A stretch of 64,000 bases of DNA from Clostridium sp. OF09-36. Its GTDB lineage: Bacteria; Bacillota; Clostridia; Lachnospirales; Lachnospiraceae. The translations under genes were made by a program, and so were the position numbers. Below, in pieces: positions 8,909 through 19,200 of the stretch (within the stretch, counting starts at the first letter, position 1; each line of letters begins with the position of its first letter). The stretch lies in assembly GCF_003481985.1 (NCBI RefSeq), contig NZ_QUMD01000015.1, positions 7,877-71,876 of the forward strand, read 5' to 3'. The notes under the pieces are model-generated. The model worked only from the letters and a program-made list of their open reading frames with translations. It had not been told where the DNA came from and made no database searches.

Positions 8909-8954
8909 AAAAGCAAGCCCTGCCACATCGTTTTGTGCGGGCAGGACTGCTTTC
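8909..8954 (-). terminator. Intrinsic terminator
   Basis: GC-rich stem (GTCCTGCCCGCACA against TGTGGCAGGGC with small mismatches) ending in GCTTTT on the minus strand, between the exported-protein gene and the DUF3298 lipoprotein gene. It may act weakly in both directions. Confidence 0.65.
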
Positions 8955-9033
8955 TTCGTTGTTACATTCTATTACATTCTTCTGGCTTCTGTGATACCGG
9001 ATTGTTTCGCACTGTGTGTTCCCATGATCCTGA

Positions 9034-9696
9034 TTATCTCGCAAACAGCACCAGCTTCTGCGCCTGGTTCTCACTATCACTCCACACCAGCAGTTTGCTG
9101 CCCTGCTCTACATCTTCCAGGGAAACGATCTGTCTGGTCAGATACGGCATGATGCTGCAGTCCGCAAAAACCGCGTACTCGGTGCCTGCTGTAGAAACAA
9201 GAGTCCAGCTTCCATCCGCGTTTTCCGTCATAGATTTTGCGGTGATGCATTCCGGTGCTTTCATATCAGCCGGAATCTTGCCAATGATGACTTCTCCGCT
9301 CGTCTGCGGCGGAAGGCTCATGGTCATGGCCGGTCCGATATAAGCATACACCGTCTCTCCTGCCTGAAGATCCTTTGCCTCAACCGGATAACCATTCTCG
9401 CCATCCAGGATCAGGGTGTCACCGGAAATATTCACAATGACCTCGCCCTCAAACACATTGCCGGACGGACAGTCCATGTCGATGCTTTCATTATCCACAC
9501 TGATGATAGTGCCCCAGATGGGTGCCTGCTCCTGCGTCTCCGGACTCTGCATGCCCGGTCCTGCTGCCTCACTCTGGCTCATGCCGCTTCCGGCTACGAT
9601 GGTCGGGGACTGTGCCGCCATGGCGGTCAGAACCCCTGCTGCAGTCATCAGTGCTGCCATGCCAATGGCGGTGATGGTTTTATTATTTTTTCTCAT
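9034..9696 (-). CDS. Exported protein of unknown function, 220 aa
   Basis: I do not recognise the family. The ATG at 9696 has a strong AAGGAG 9 bp upstream, and the protein opens with an Arg/Lys-rich end, a hydrophobic core and an Ala-Met-Ala-Ala cleavage region typical of a signal peptide. A Gln/Pro/Met-rich linker follows. The mature part is beta-rich with two OB-like or beta-barrel segments (WGTIISVDNESIDMD, VIVNISGDTLILDGENGYPV, AGETVYAYIGPAM) and a second half that ends with KLLVWSDSENQAQKLVLF. It probably acts outside the membrane. It precedes the DUF3298 lipoprotein gene but is separated from it by a terminator. Confidence 0.65.
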   Translation of the reverse strand: MRKNNKTITAIGMAALMTAAGVLTAMAAQSPTIVAGSGMSQSEAAGPGMQSPETQEQAPIWGTIISVDNESIDMDCPSGNVFEGEVIVNISGDTLILDGENGYPVEAKDLQAGETVYAYIGPAMTMSLPPQTSGEVIIGKIPADMKAPECITAKSMTENADGSWTLVSTAGTEYAVFADCSIMPYLTRQIVSLEDVEQGSKLLVWSDSENQAQKLVLFAR

Positions 9697-9810
9697 ACTT
9701 TCTATCTCCTTGTCTGTAATCATGGTTCGGCGTGAACATATGCCATGGCACATGTTTTCTGCCGTATCGTTTTGGTTACAGGATCACACTGCTTTCCTTC
9801 ACGCACCCAT

Positions 9811-9839
9811 AGTATACCAGAGAGGAATCTTAATTACCA
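9811..9839 (-). promoter_or_regulatory. Probable promoter of the exported-protein gene
   Basis: Minus strand -10 TATACT (9811-9816) with a weak -35 TGGTAA (9834-9839) at 17 bp. The -10 is good; the -35 is poor. Confidence 0.45.
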
Positions 9840-9872
9840 TTGATTATTGTGAACGTTTCTCTTAAGGATTTA

Positions 9873-11000
9873 TTACCGCGTACCGATGTTCTTCTTCCTG
9901 TGCATCCAGAAAAACATTCCAAGGCACAGTGTTACCTGCACCAGGCTGGAGGCCGGGGTGCCAAGGCCGATCTGAAACAGTGTGGCACCCGGGATGCGCT
10001 CACCAGCCATACAATGGGGATTCGCACACCAAAGGCACCAATCAGGCCCTGCAGCATGACAAACAGCGTTTTCTCACGTCCATTGAAGTAACCGATGAAG
10101 CAAAACAGGAAGGAGGTCAGCAGGCAGTCAATGGCGTAGGCCTTTAAGTAGCTGTGGGCTGCCGCAATAACCACCGCATCGGACGAGAACAGGGCCGCCA
10201 TGAGATCCCCATGGAAAAAGGTCAACACGCACATGATAAGGCCCACACAGAAAGCCGTAGAAACACCGCATAACAGTGCCCGGTCGGCACGCTTCGGATT
10301 GCCCGCGCCCATATTCTGAGCCACGAAGGCCGACATGGACTGCATATAGGCAGACGGCACCAGCATAATGAACACGCATACTTTCTCGGCCACGCCAACA
10401 CCTGCAGAAGCTGTCACGCCGAAGGAATTGACCACGGTCTGAATCACCAGGAAGGAGGCTCCCACCAGAAACTCCTGAAGTCCCACCGGAATGCCAAGCT
10501 TTAACTCCTTGCCGATCAGCTGCCGGTCAAAGTGGATATCTCCCCGCTGAAAGGCAAAGGGCAGTGTTCTCCGGCAGATCATGGCCATGGAAATGATCAC
10601 GCTGACCGCCTGGGCCAGCACCGTGGCTGTTGCGGCACCAGCGGCTCCCATATGAAACCCGGCCACCAGAAGAAGGTCTCCTGCAATGTTGATCAGGCAG
10701 GCAATGACTACGGTAAGCAATGGCCTTTCCGGCATCCCTCTCCTTTTTTAATCCAATCTTCTCGGCCACCGCAATGGTAATTCCCATCGACAGGCCGGTA
10801 ATAATATTCGTCACGGTAGAAAGCAGCATGCTTCCTGTCGCCACACCGGACACATCCACCGTATCCGCAAACCGTCCCACAATCAGAAGATCCGCGCCGC
10901 CATAAAGCGCCTGCAGAAGAAGGCTGAATAAGACCGGAATGGCAAAGGTCAGAAGGCTCTTTAAGATATTTCCCTCCGTAAGACTGTGTTTCTGATTCAT
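9873..11000 (-). pseudogene. MATE-family efflux pump, damaged by an internal deletion and a frame break
   Basis: The start (ATG at 11000, GGAGG upstream) and the first two helices are typical MATE: SLLTFAIPVLFSLLLQALY, GGADLLIVGRFAD, ATGSMLLSTVTNIITGLSMG. After GLKKERDAGKAI the sequence passes out of frame into LLTVVIACLINIAGDLLLV, which in MATE proteins lies about 70 residues further on, so roughly 200 bp are missing. The later half (MGAAGAATATVLAQ, PVGLQEFLVGASF, AFVAQNMGAGNPKRA) is good until about 9998, where a one-base break hides the normal end RIPGATLFQIGLGTP...FFWMHRKK; adding one C repairs it, with the stop at 9873. Function as a Na+ or H+ drug antiporter is probably lost unless the deletion is an assembly error. 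Confidence 0.72.
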
Positions 11001-11036
11001 TTCACGTTCCTCCGTATGTTTGAATTTCATGCAATT

Positions 11037-11052
11037 CGCGGATGCTTCCGCG
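11037..11052. promoter_or_regulatory. Palindrome upstream of the MATE gene
   Basis: CGCGGA-TGCT-TCCGCG, a perfect 6-bp dyad with a 4-bp centre, 37 bp before the MATE start and inside its leader. It could be a repressor site or a small hairpin. Confidence 0.35.
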
Positions 11053-11065
11053 ATATGGAAAGCAA

Positions 11066-11118
11066 CAAAAAAGCCGTATAAGAATGCAGACATCTCAGCC
11101 TGCCGTCTTATACGGCTT
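11066..11118 (-). terminator. Intrinsic terminator after the EAL gene
   Basis: A perfect 13-bp stem (arms 11071-11083 and 11106-11118, 22-base loop) is followed on the minus strand by a T-rich tail. It separates the adhesin-sortase-EAL transcript from the MATE gene. Confidence 0.8.
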
Positions 11119-11206
11119 ATCATTTCTTATGAATGATTTGCCCTCCGAACGAGCACTGTTATTATAGCAAAGTGAAAGGGAATGTCAAGAGCGAACTATC
11201 CGAAAA

Positions 11207-13258
11207 TCATTCCTCATCCAGCACCCGCGCATACTCCTTCTGCGGCAGCGGCTTTGAGAAATAATATCCCTGGATATAATCGCAGTCGCAAGCTCTTAAG
11301 AACGCAAGCTGCTCTGCGGTCTCTACGCCTTCGGCTACCACCTTCATGTCCATGCGGTGGGCCATCTCGATGATGGAAAGAACCATGTTGTCTTCCTTTC
11401 GGCCCTTGCCAATGGACTGGATAAAGCCCATGTCCAGCTTCACCACATTAAAGGAATAATCGCGCATGGTGCTGAAGGAGGAGGTTCCGCTTCCAAAATC
11501 ATCGATGAGAATCTTGGCACCCTGCTCCCGCATTTCCTCCAGGAAATGGCTTCCCATCTTCGTAATGTCCGTGTAGGCAGATTCTGTCACCTCATAACGC
11601 ACCATGTCCGCAGGCAGATCGGTCTGGAGTATATTTTTCCGGATCATCTGAATGATGTGTTCATCCATCAGATCCATGCGGGACAGATTGACCGATACCG
11701 GATACACGGCCTTTCCCGCATGGTAACGCTCCCGCTGGAATGTCAGCACCTGCTCGGCCACAAAGAAATCGAGCCGGGTGATATGTCCGCTCTTTTCCAG
11801 GATCGGGATAAAGCGCCCAGGCGATACCATCCTGCCCGGCTCCGGAATCCAGCGCACCAGCGCCTCTGCTGCCACAATTTTTCCGGTCTTAGCCTCGTAA
11901 ATCGGCTGGTAATAAACCTGGAACTCATGACGCTCCATGGCCTGGTCCAGATTGATCATCACCAGGCACTCTTCCTCATAATCCTGCTTCATGCTGTCCT
12001 GATAAATGGCATAGGGCTGCACATAGTGATTGGAAATGTAATTTTTCGCCAGCTTGGCACGGTCACACATCTCCGACACCTTGATCTTTGTATCTGCCGG
12101 GATATAATAAATGCCGCAGTGGCACTGCACATTGATGTGCGTCTCCTTCTCCCTATAGGTAAAACGCAAAACCTCCATCATCCGCTTTAAATCGAGCTGT
12201 TCTTCTCTTACCAGCGCCACAAAATGATCCGTCTCCATGCGGGCAATGATGACTGGCTTTAAAAAACTGTTCTGCAGCACCTCCACGCTCTTTTTCAGGA
12301 TCCGGTCTCCCATCTCATAGCCAAACAGGTCATTAATGGCCTTAAACCGCATGATATTAAAGTACAGGATGGCGTAGCGGTTCTCAGGGTTGCGCATCAG
12401 GATCGTCCCGGTGCGGTTTAAGAATCCATCCCGGTTCAAAAGCCCGGTCTGGGAATCAATCTGCATTTCCCTGGTCATATCGTCGATGACAAACATGATC
12501 CGGCTGTCACTTTTGTCAAACCAGTAATAAATATAGCGTTCCACATCATGATTCACATTGTGGATGATGAAGGAATACTGACCGGTCTGCTCCAGCCGAC
12601 AGCGCAATCCCGCCAGGTCCGTACACTCCACAAAGCGGTCCCGCTCTTTCGCCTGAATGTGGGTGGCGCACATCTGGTCAATGATTCCCTGATACGGAAC
12701 GTTCTTCTTCACCGGAATACTGGTCTCCGAAAAATGACAGGAACGGAAATTGATCATGGCGTGATCCAGATTCACAATGCCCATTGTCTTATACTCCTTC
12801 TGGTAAATGATCTTATTCATCATGTCATCCATGTAATGGCGGGTCTCATCCCGGATAAAGATATGGGCCTCCAGCGGCGTTTCCAGAGTCCGCTGAAACA
12901 GGTATACCATCACCTCCACAATAATCAGGCGTTCCGCGACCACCAGATGACACTGAATCCGTAACAGATGCCGACCATCCCGGTAGCGTTTCTCCAGATT
13001 TTCCCGCGCCAGAAGCTTTCTGGTCCGCTCACGGTGGCGGTCATGGCTGATGTAGCGGTACAAATGCTCCTCCAGCCATTCCTGCGGATCAGCACCGTTT
13101 TCTCGCTCCGGATTTTCTTGTTTCTCCATCCCGGAATGCTGCTTTTTCTGGTCTTCGCTGTCCTTTCCCTCTACCATTACCTCATACAGCCGGTTCTCCG
13201 TCACATCAATGTATAATTCTGTTTCCCGATAGTCTACTTCTCCTGCCTGTAATAACAT
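11207..13258 (-). CDS. Degenerate GGDEF plus EAL domain protein (probable c-di-GMP phosphodiesterase), 683 aa
   Basis: Domain order: an N-terminal region of about 260 residues without a clear family, a GGDEF-type domain from about 275 to 430, and an EAL domain from about 440 to 680. The GGDEF site is degenerate (RMETD where GGDEF is expected), so no cyclase activity is likely. The EAL domain keeps EALVRW, the NLS block, YEVTES, DDFGSG and VAEGVET, the residues needed to bind metal and hydrolyse c-di-GMP. No membrane span is apparent. It lies 38 bp after the sortase gene, last in the adhesin cluster, which suggests c-di-GMP control of adhesion. Start at 13258 follows AAGGATG. Confidence 0.88.
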   Translation of the reverse strand: MLLQAGEVDYRETELYIDVTENRLYEVMVEGKDSEDQKKQHSGMEKQENPERENGADPQEWLEEHLYRYISHDRHRERTRKLLARENLEKRYRDGRHLLRIQCHLVVAERLIIVEVMVYLFQRTLETPLEAHIFIRDETRHYMDDMMNKIIYQKEYKTMGIVNLDHAMINFRSCHFSETSIPVKKNVPYQGIIDQMCATHIQAKERDRFVECTDLAGLRCRLEQTGQYSFIIHNVNHDVERYIYYWFDKSDSRIMFVIDDMTREMQIDSQTGLLNRDGFLNRTGTILMRNPENRYAILYFNIMRFKAINDLFGYEMGDRILKKSVEVLQNSFLKPVIIARMETDHFVALVREEQLDLKRMMEVLRFTYREKETHINVQCHCGIYYIPADTKIKVSEMCDRAKLAKNYISNHYVQPYAIYQDSMKQDYEEECLVMINLDQAMERHEFQVYYQPIYEAKTGKIVAAEALVRWIPEPGRMVSPGRFIPILEKSGHITRLDFFVAEQVLTFQRERYHAGKAVYPVSVNLSRMDLMDEHIIQMIRKNILQTDLPADMVRYEVTESAYTDITKMGSHFLEEMREQGAKILIDDFGSGTSSFSTMRDYSFNVVKLDMGFIQSIGKGRKEDNMVLSIIEMAHRMDMKVVAEGVETAEQLAFLRACDCDYIQGYYFSKPLPQKEYARVLDEE

Positions 13259-13296
13259 GTCATCCTTCTTCCCGGCCTGCCACAGCCTCTTCTCTT

Positions 13297-14103
13297 TTAT
13301 TTTGTATCTTCCTGTACTCCTGCTTCCTGTGAAACTTCCTGGCCTTCACCGGCCCGTTCCTTTCGCGCGAATACCAGCGCGCGTCCCTGCTCAATCTGCC
13401 GGTAGCAGGTAGACAGCATCAGAATCTCATCTCCACTGTCCACATCCACTCCCGTGTCATACAGCCGGTTCTTCTTCAAATAAGTAAGAAACGCTTCCCA
13501 TCCCTCCGGTTTTTCCGGATCTCTATCAATATAAGAGAACAGCTTCCGGTTCTCCTCTTCATTCAAGCTCGTAAACAATACGGCAAATATATGATACCTG
13601 CCTCCACCTCCCGCATGGTCAAAGATCACATCCGGGTGCTCCGTAAAATAAGACGCATCCTTGTAAAAGCGAAGGGTGCTGAACATCTTGGTGTTCCTGG
13701 TGTTGTGCGCATACACGATCAAGTTATCGGATGGCTTTTTGATATCGCAGCGGATATCCAGAAACGGCATTCCGTTGCTGTAAGGATTATGTTCAAAATC
13801 ATATTTCAAATAATACATTCCATTGTCTTTTTCTGTCTGCATAACCGGATAGCTTAAGGGCGTGTCCGGAATGCGGATATAACCGATGCAGTCCGGGTTT
13901 TTGGCCTGCAAAGCAGCCAGATCAAAATCCGAAGTCTTCGCCACACTCTCCTTCCGTGGCACTTCAGTGCGGTAGGCGGTCTGCCATACCTCATCAATGT
14001 TGGATTCAAAACGGTACAGGGAGGCAAAATCCAGTGCCGCCACCACCAGGGCCCCAAAGAATACCACCTTGCTGACCCGGTTGATCCATCTGCGTACGTT
14101 CAT
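13297..14103 (-). CDS. srtB: Class B sortase, 268 aa
   Basis: Membrane-anchored transpeptidase. An N-terminal membrane helix (residues about 12-30) is followed by the sortase barrel: IGYIRIPDTPLSYPVMQ, NGMPFLDIRC, the catalytic His in VYAHNTRN, the catalytic Cys in LMLSTCYR and the Arg in GRALVFARK. Presence of all three and the length fit class B. The ATG at 14103 follows GAGGGAGA. It lies after the solute-binding protein in the transcript that begins with the giant wall-anchored protein, whose C-terminus has an IPKTG sorting signal, so that protein is the obvious substrate. An acidic, Gln-rich tail of about 20 residues is unusual. Confidence 0.92.
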   Translation of the reverse strand: MNVRRWINRVSKVVFFGALVVAALDFASLYRFESNIDEVWQTAYRTEVPRKESVAKTSDFDLAALQAKNPDCIGYIRIPDTPLSYPVMQTEKDNGMYYLKYDFEHNPYSNGMPFLDIRCDIKKPSDNLIVYAHNTRNTKMFSTLRFYKDASYFTEHPDVIFDHAGGGGRYHIFAVLFTSLNEEENRKLFSYIDRDPEKPEGWEAFLTYLKKNRLYDTGVDVDSGDEILMLSTCYRQIEQGRALVFARKERAGEGQEVSQEAGVQEDTK

Positions 14104-14166
14104 GTTGTCTCCCTCACTTTCCCGTTTTCGCGGCTGTTTTCTCACCGCGGTTCCCGCAATGTGCAA

Positions 14167-14202
14167 ACAGCCGCCTGGTTTCATTCTGACATTCCAGGCT
14201 GT
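14167..14202. other. Stem-loop between the solute-binding protein and sortase genes
   Basis: Arms ACAGCCgCCTGG-like and CCAGGCTGT with a 15-base loop. A T tract follows on the plus strand only, so on the coding (minus) strand it is a poor terminator and might merely stabilise or partly attenuate the operon message. Confidence 0.35.
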
Positions 14203-14211
14203 CTTAATTTT

Positions 14212-15920
14212 TTACTTCACGCGGATCTCCCACACATTGTGGATGAACGCGTCATACTGACTCATCTTGTAGTCCTGCAGGTCTGCAGAAACCGCTACAA
14301 ATTCCTTCTGTCTTGCCACCGGAATCACCGGCATGGTCTGGTTGATGACCGTGTTGGTCTCCTTTAAGGACTTCTCCAGGGATTTCCAGTCGTATACGTG
14401 GGAAAGGCTCTGAAGACTGCTCTGCAGCGCTTCATTGGCCGTGGATGTATTCAGCCCCTGACTATTCTGCATCAGACGCTTGTAAGCTGACGGTTTCTGC
14501 CAGTCACCGGAGCTGGAAATCAAAAGGTCGTAATTGCCAAGCATATAGACTTCCCTTAAATACTCGGACTGCTCCAAGGACTTCACCTCCACAGAAAAGC
14601 CTGTATGGTTCAGGCCATCCTTCACTTCCTTCGCAATCTCCTTCTGGATATCGCTGTCGGCAAGAACCGGCAGCACCAGCTTCATGGACGGATCGCTCAT
14701 CTCCTCTTTTACGCCCTTTAACAGCTCCTTTGCCGTATCCCGGTCTAGAACTGCCGGATCATCTCCGGCCAGGCTGCTATTCTCCCAGCCATGGCATCTG
14801 CCTGCATGAGATACCGTGAAAGCGCTCCTCCTGCCAGGGAATCCCGGTCGATGGAAAGAGCCGCTGCCCTGCGGGCATCCGTGCGGCGAAGCAAGGAGCA
14901 ATCTCTGTTCACCGACAGATAAAATACAGAATCCATTGGTTTTTCATAGATTATGAACTGTTTTGCATCGTAGAACGGATCAAAATCAGAACCACTTCCA
15001 TTCAGTACAGCCACATCAATTTCATTGCGGCTGATGGCATCTGCCACCTCATAGGTTCCATACGGAACAAATACCACAGTTTTGATATCACGGATTTTCT
15101 CATGATAATACACGCTAGCCGTCAAACGGATATTTCCGCCGGTCTGCCCCTCTTCCTTCACATAAGCACCGGTTCCAATGCCCGCAGTGGAAATCTGCGG
15201 CAGCACCAAGGCTATACCATCTTCCATGTTCTCCGGGCGTTTCTGAATCTGGCACTCCGCGATCAGGGCATTATCCGGTGAAGGCACCGCGAAATGCACT
15301 GTCACGTGCTTTGCGTCCGTCACTTCAATGCCGGACGGGATCTCCACAGAACCATTCCGGAATTCTTCGAGTCCCTCAATGTTTAAATAGAGGCTATCTC
15401 CATCCTCCTCGGCTGTCAGACACATAGCTGCAATGGAAAATGCCACATCCGCTGCCGTCATCTCTGTACCGTCACTGAAACGGATCTTGTTCTCCAGGGT
15501 AATCTGGCAGGAAGTTCCGTCCTCACTCATCGAAACGGATTTTGCCAGGACACTGTTGAAATGACCATCACCTCCCATCCGCATCAGCGGTTCAAAGATC
15601 ATGGCTGAAATCATGCGGTCTCCCTCATTCTGTGCATAAGCAGGATTCGTGACGCCAAGGGCATCATTCACCAGAACGTGCAGCTCCTTTTTACGGGCCG
15701 CGTCTTTCTGAATGCCATCCGCGCTTCCCTCCCGCACCATCGCAAGACCAGAATCATCCGCGAAGATGCCAAGGAACACCTGCGGTCGGCTGAAATAAAC
15801 TACCGCTCCTATAACAAGGAGCAGGGCCGCCGCTGTGGCAGCGACAGCCCTTTTGTTACTGAATTTTCCGGAAGCACGCTTCTCACGTGCCTCCGTGTTC
15901 TTGCTCCCGAAAAACTTCAT
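14212..15920 (-). CDS. Membrane-anchored family-5 (peptide-type) solute-binding protein; one frame break near 14784
   Basis: Residues 26-46 form one membrane helix, not a lipobox, followed by an SBP_bac_5 fold: NPAYAQNEGDRMISAMIFEPL, KIRFSDGTEMTAADVAFSI, a later VADAISRNEIDVAVL and YLSVNRDCSLLRRTDARRA. At about 14781-14786 the frame breaks; adding one base gives AMAGENSSLAGDDPAVLDRD and a run to 14212, 569 residues in all. Such proteins normally feed an ABC peptide importer, but no permease or ATPase gene is near. Its ATG is 5 bp after the giant adhesin stop, with the ribosome site inside the adhesin's last codons, and the sortase gene follows. A role in sensing or in handling secreted peptides at the wall is possible. 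Confidence 0.8.
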
Positions 15921-15925
15921 ACTTA

Positions 15926-16240
15926 TTATTTGTCCTCGTTTTTCTTATCCTTATGTTCTTCTTCCTCGTCCTCCTTGCGGCGGCGTGTTGCGAACATCAC
16001 AGCGCCGGAAATGAGAGCTACGAAGAATGCGCCAAGACCGATTGGGAATACACCCGTCTTCGGAATTGCGAAGAGACCAGGATTCTCCTCCTCTGCCGGT
16101 CCCGTTGTCTCCTCCGGGAACGGTTCGATGGTCGGCATGGTCGGCTGCGCAGCCGCGTGACCGCCGCCACCATGACCGCCGTGGCCACCAGGTCTGTTCG
16201 GCTGTGGTTCATCCGGAATTACCGGCTTCTCCTGAGCGAA
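15926..16240 (-). other. Adhesin C-terminal wall-sorting region
   Basis: In order: a Pro/Gly/His-rich spacer (GGHGGHGGGGH), a Pro/Glu/Thr segment, the sorting motif AIPKTG (Ile in place of the usual Leu), a hydrophobic helix of about 20 residues and a tail starting RRRK and ending in mixed acidic and Lys residues. This is a complete LPXTG-type signal for the adjacent sortase. Confidence 0.85.
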
Positions 16241-19200
16241 CATACCTGCATCCATCGTCAGGTCGTCTTTGATGTAGCACAGATTCGGCATCCAGTCGGA
16301 GGATACATTGGCTTTCGCAAGGCTTCTTACAGCTCTCGCGAAGTTCTGCACTGCAGGCTCCTCGTAAATGTTAAACTCGGAAGAAATACCGATCCGGTAG
16401 CAGCTGTTTTCATCTACCATACCATTGACATCGCCAAGTCCGGATAACAGATCTTTGTTCCGGTTGCCCGGATCATAGATACCAGGGATTTCCAGTTCGG
16501 TTCCCTTCGGGATCCGTCCGGAGATCAGGTTGCTGTCGCCAGTCAGATTATTCTTTAACTGGTTGCCAAACATCTTGTCCAGACGATCCACACGCAGATC
16601 CATAAACGCATTCGACGGAACAATATCACTGTCTTCGCGCTTATTGTTGGTCTGGAGATCAGACCAGATCATGGTTTCCTGTCCATTCGGCTGAATGATT
16701 TTTACACGGTAACGGTAGAGACGGTCTTCCGGATTCGTGGCCTTCTTGTTCACCGCCGGTACGGTAAATTCATACCGTCCATCGGATCCTGTGGTCACCA
16801 TATTCGTGCCATCCTTGTAAATCTGCCATGCACCGCGGGTCTGAATACCGGTGATGCGGATCTTCTTCTTACCTGCGAGTGTGACATCGCTGCCAGCCTC
16901 ACGGTCTTTATCGATCCATGCGTTTCCGGTGTTCTTCAGATCACTCTTCTGATCGGAGGATGTCGCAATCGACGGCGATGCCTTAGAAGGCGATGCCAGC
17001 GGTGCATCATCTACCACTTCATATGTGTAGTAGGCTTCGTCTGCGTCCGGATTATACCGGTACAGAATTACGGTTGCTCCAGGAACTGCCTGTTCGGAAG
17101 CATCCTGCTTACCGTCACGGTCCGCATCGTTCCAGACGTAACCACCGATCACAATCTGGTTCCGGATAAGAAGCAGTCCGGCATCCATCTGTGCGGTCCG
17201 CATCTCCCGGATCTCTTCCGGCTCATCCTGATCCATGCGCACGTGGAAGTGGCCATCGTAGCTGTTGACCAGATTCTCATCACGCTGCATGAAGCGGAAG
17301 CTGTCGGAAACACCAAGATCACTCCGGTCGATTCCGAGGCGTGCACTCAGGTTCTCGCCTGTGTAATCATCCTCAGAAAGTACCTGAACATCCGAGTTGA
17401 TATCCTTCTTCTTCGGATCATCGTTGGAAACATGGAAGGTCGTAAACTCAACCTCGTCTCCATTCGCAGACTGGCTGGATTTATCCACCAGGATACGATA
17501 TTCAAACGGAACCGGTTCGTCTTCCACCTTGCCACTTGCAAGCATGATCGGCTCGCGCTCATCGAACATCGGCAGATTGTCAAAGACATACTCCCCGTTC
17601 ACATTGGTCTTAACCATCGCAATGCTGATGTAGGAATCACCGGCTGCGGCTTTCGCTGCAGCAATCTTGTCCGTAAGGTCTGCACTCTGGTTCTCCAGAT
17701 CTGTGATGCTTCGATCCAGAACGTTGATCTCCCGTGTCAGGACATTGTTCTCTTTCTCCTTAGCTGTTACCTGACTGGTATAAGCTTCTTTCTGGCGACG
17801 ATACTTATACTCTTCTGCATTCGCCTGATCGTAGAGCTCCTGATAGTGTGCACTGTCATTCTGAAGTGCTTCCAGCTGCTCATTCAGACGATCTAACTCT
17901 TCCTGATCACCGGACTCTTCTGCTGCTGTGATCGCATCCTTTACGGTTTTGATCTCAGCATCCGCATTCAGCTTGTTCTGATGCTGTTTTTCTGCTTCCG
18001 CAGAAGCTGCTGACTGTTTCAGTTCAGCTGCATCCGCTGCCTCCTGCAATTCAGCCATCAGACTCGTGTTTTCTGCCTTCTGGCTCTGCTTCTGGCTGCG
18101 CTCTGACTCTTTGGAAGCCAGCTGCTCCAGAACGGAAACCTGCTTTTCCTGCAGCTGCTCTGCTTCGCGAAGCTTTTCATCTCTCCGCTCTACATCTTTC
18201 TTCGCCTCTGCCTGAAGGATTTCCTCCGCTCTCAGGCTCATCGGGAACAGGTAAGATCCACTGCTCCACAGATCATTCTCTGTCAGACCCAGGGCTGCCA
18301 GATCAAGATGATAATGAGCCAGATCAAACTGATATACATTCAGGAATCCATCATTCTTTCTGTACTGCAGCAGAACCGGAATCTCTGCAATGCGTTCCTC
18401 GCCGTCGTCACGAAGACCATTGTATGTCAGTCTTCCCAGTTCCTTGCCAACATCATTCCAGACTACACCATGAACCGTTCCCTTCGCGTATGGGATCAAT
18501 CCGGCATCAACCGCTTCAATGGAATGAACCATATTGGCGTCATACCATGTTCCGGCAAGGCTGACCGGATTCATTCCTGCAACTGATCCGGATTCATCTG
18601 TGCCACACTCATCATACGGCAGATAGATACTCGGTTCAAGCGCATCTTTGTAGTGGAACTCTGCATGATCCGGATCAATTACCGCAGTGCTGCTTCCGCC
18701 AGGCGTGCCATCCATCTTTGATTTGCCTCTCCGGTACATCCAGGTATTGCCAGCCAGATCACTGTCTGTCTGGTAATCACCAGCTGCACTGTGAAGCGAT
18801 GTAGGCGTATAACCAGCCGGCAGCTTCGGAACACCTACCCGGTAACCGACCAGATAAGCTTTACCCATATCCTGCAATGTCGGCAGCTTAAACTGCCAGC
18901 TTCCGTTCTCTGTGGTTTGTACTGATCCAACAGGCACTGCATCACTTGGCGTTGCCGTCGCGTCGATAGATGCGATCTGCTCAACAAACTTCAGTTCGCC
19001 AGATTCCTCATCTTTTTCCAATGCTCTCCAGCCCAACTCCTCACCGGCCCAGCCATAAGCGTACAGATTTACTGTTACATCTTTTACGCCCTGGTAGCCA
19101 TCTCTGTGGATTCCGTCATATGGAGCGCTGCTTCCATCCGGAAGCTTCTGCACATCCGAGGAGTCATCCCAGATCACACCGGTCATGACACTGGTATCCG

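Noticed and set aside
7170..9080. A 636-residue form of the DUF3298 protein starting at 9080
   Set aside because: The first 78 codons cross the terminator hairpin and precede the obvious lipoprotein signal; the GTG at 8846 has the ribosome site.
12968..13216. Plus-strand frames opposite the EAL and sortase genes
   Set aside because: Shadow frames of well-supported minus-strand genes.
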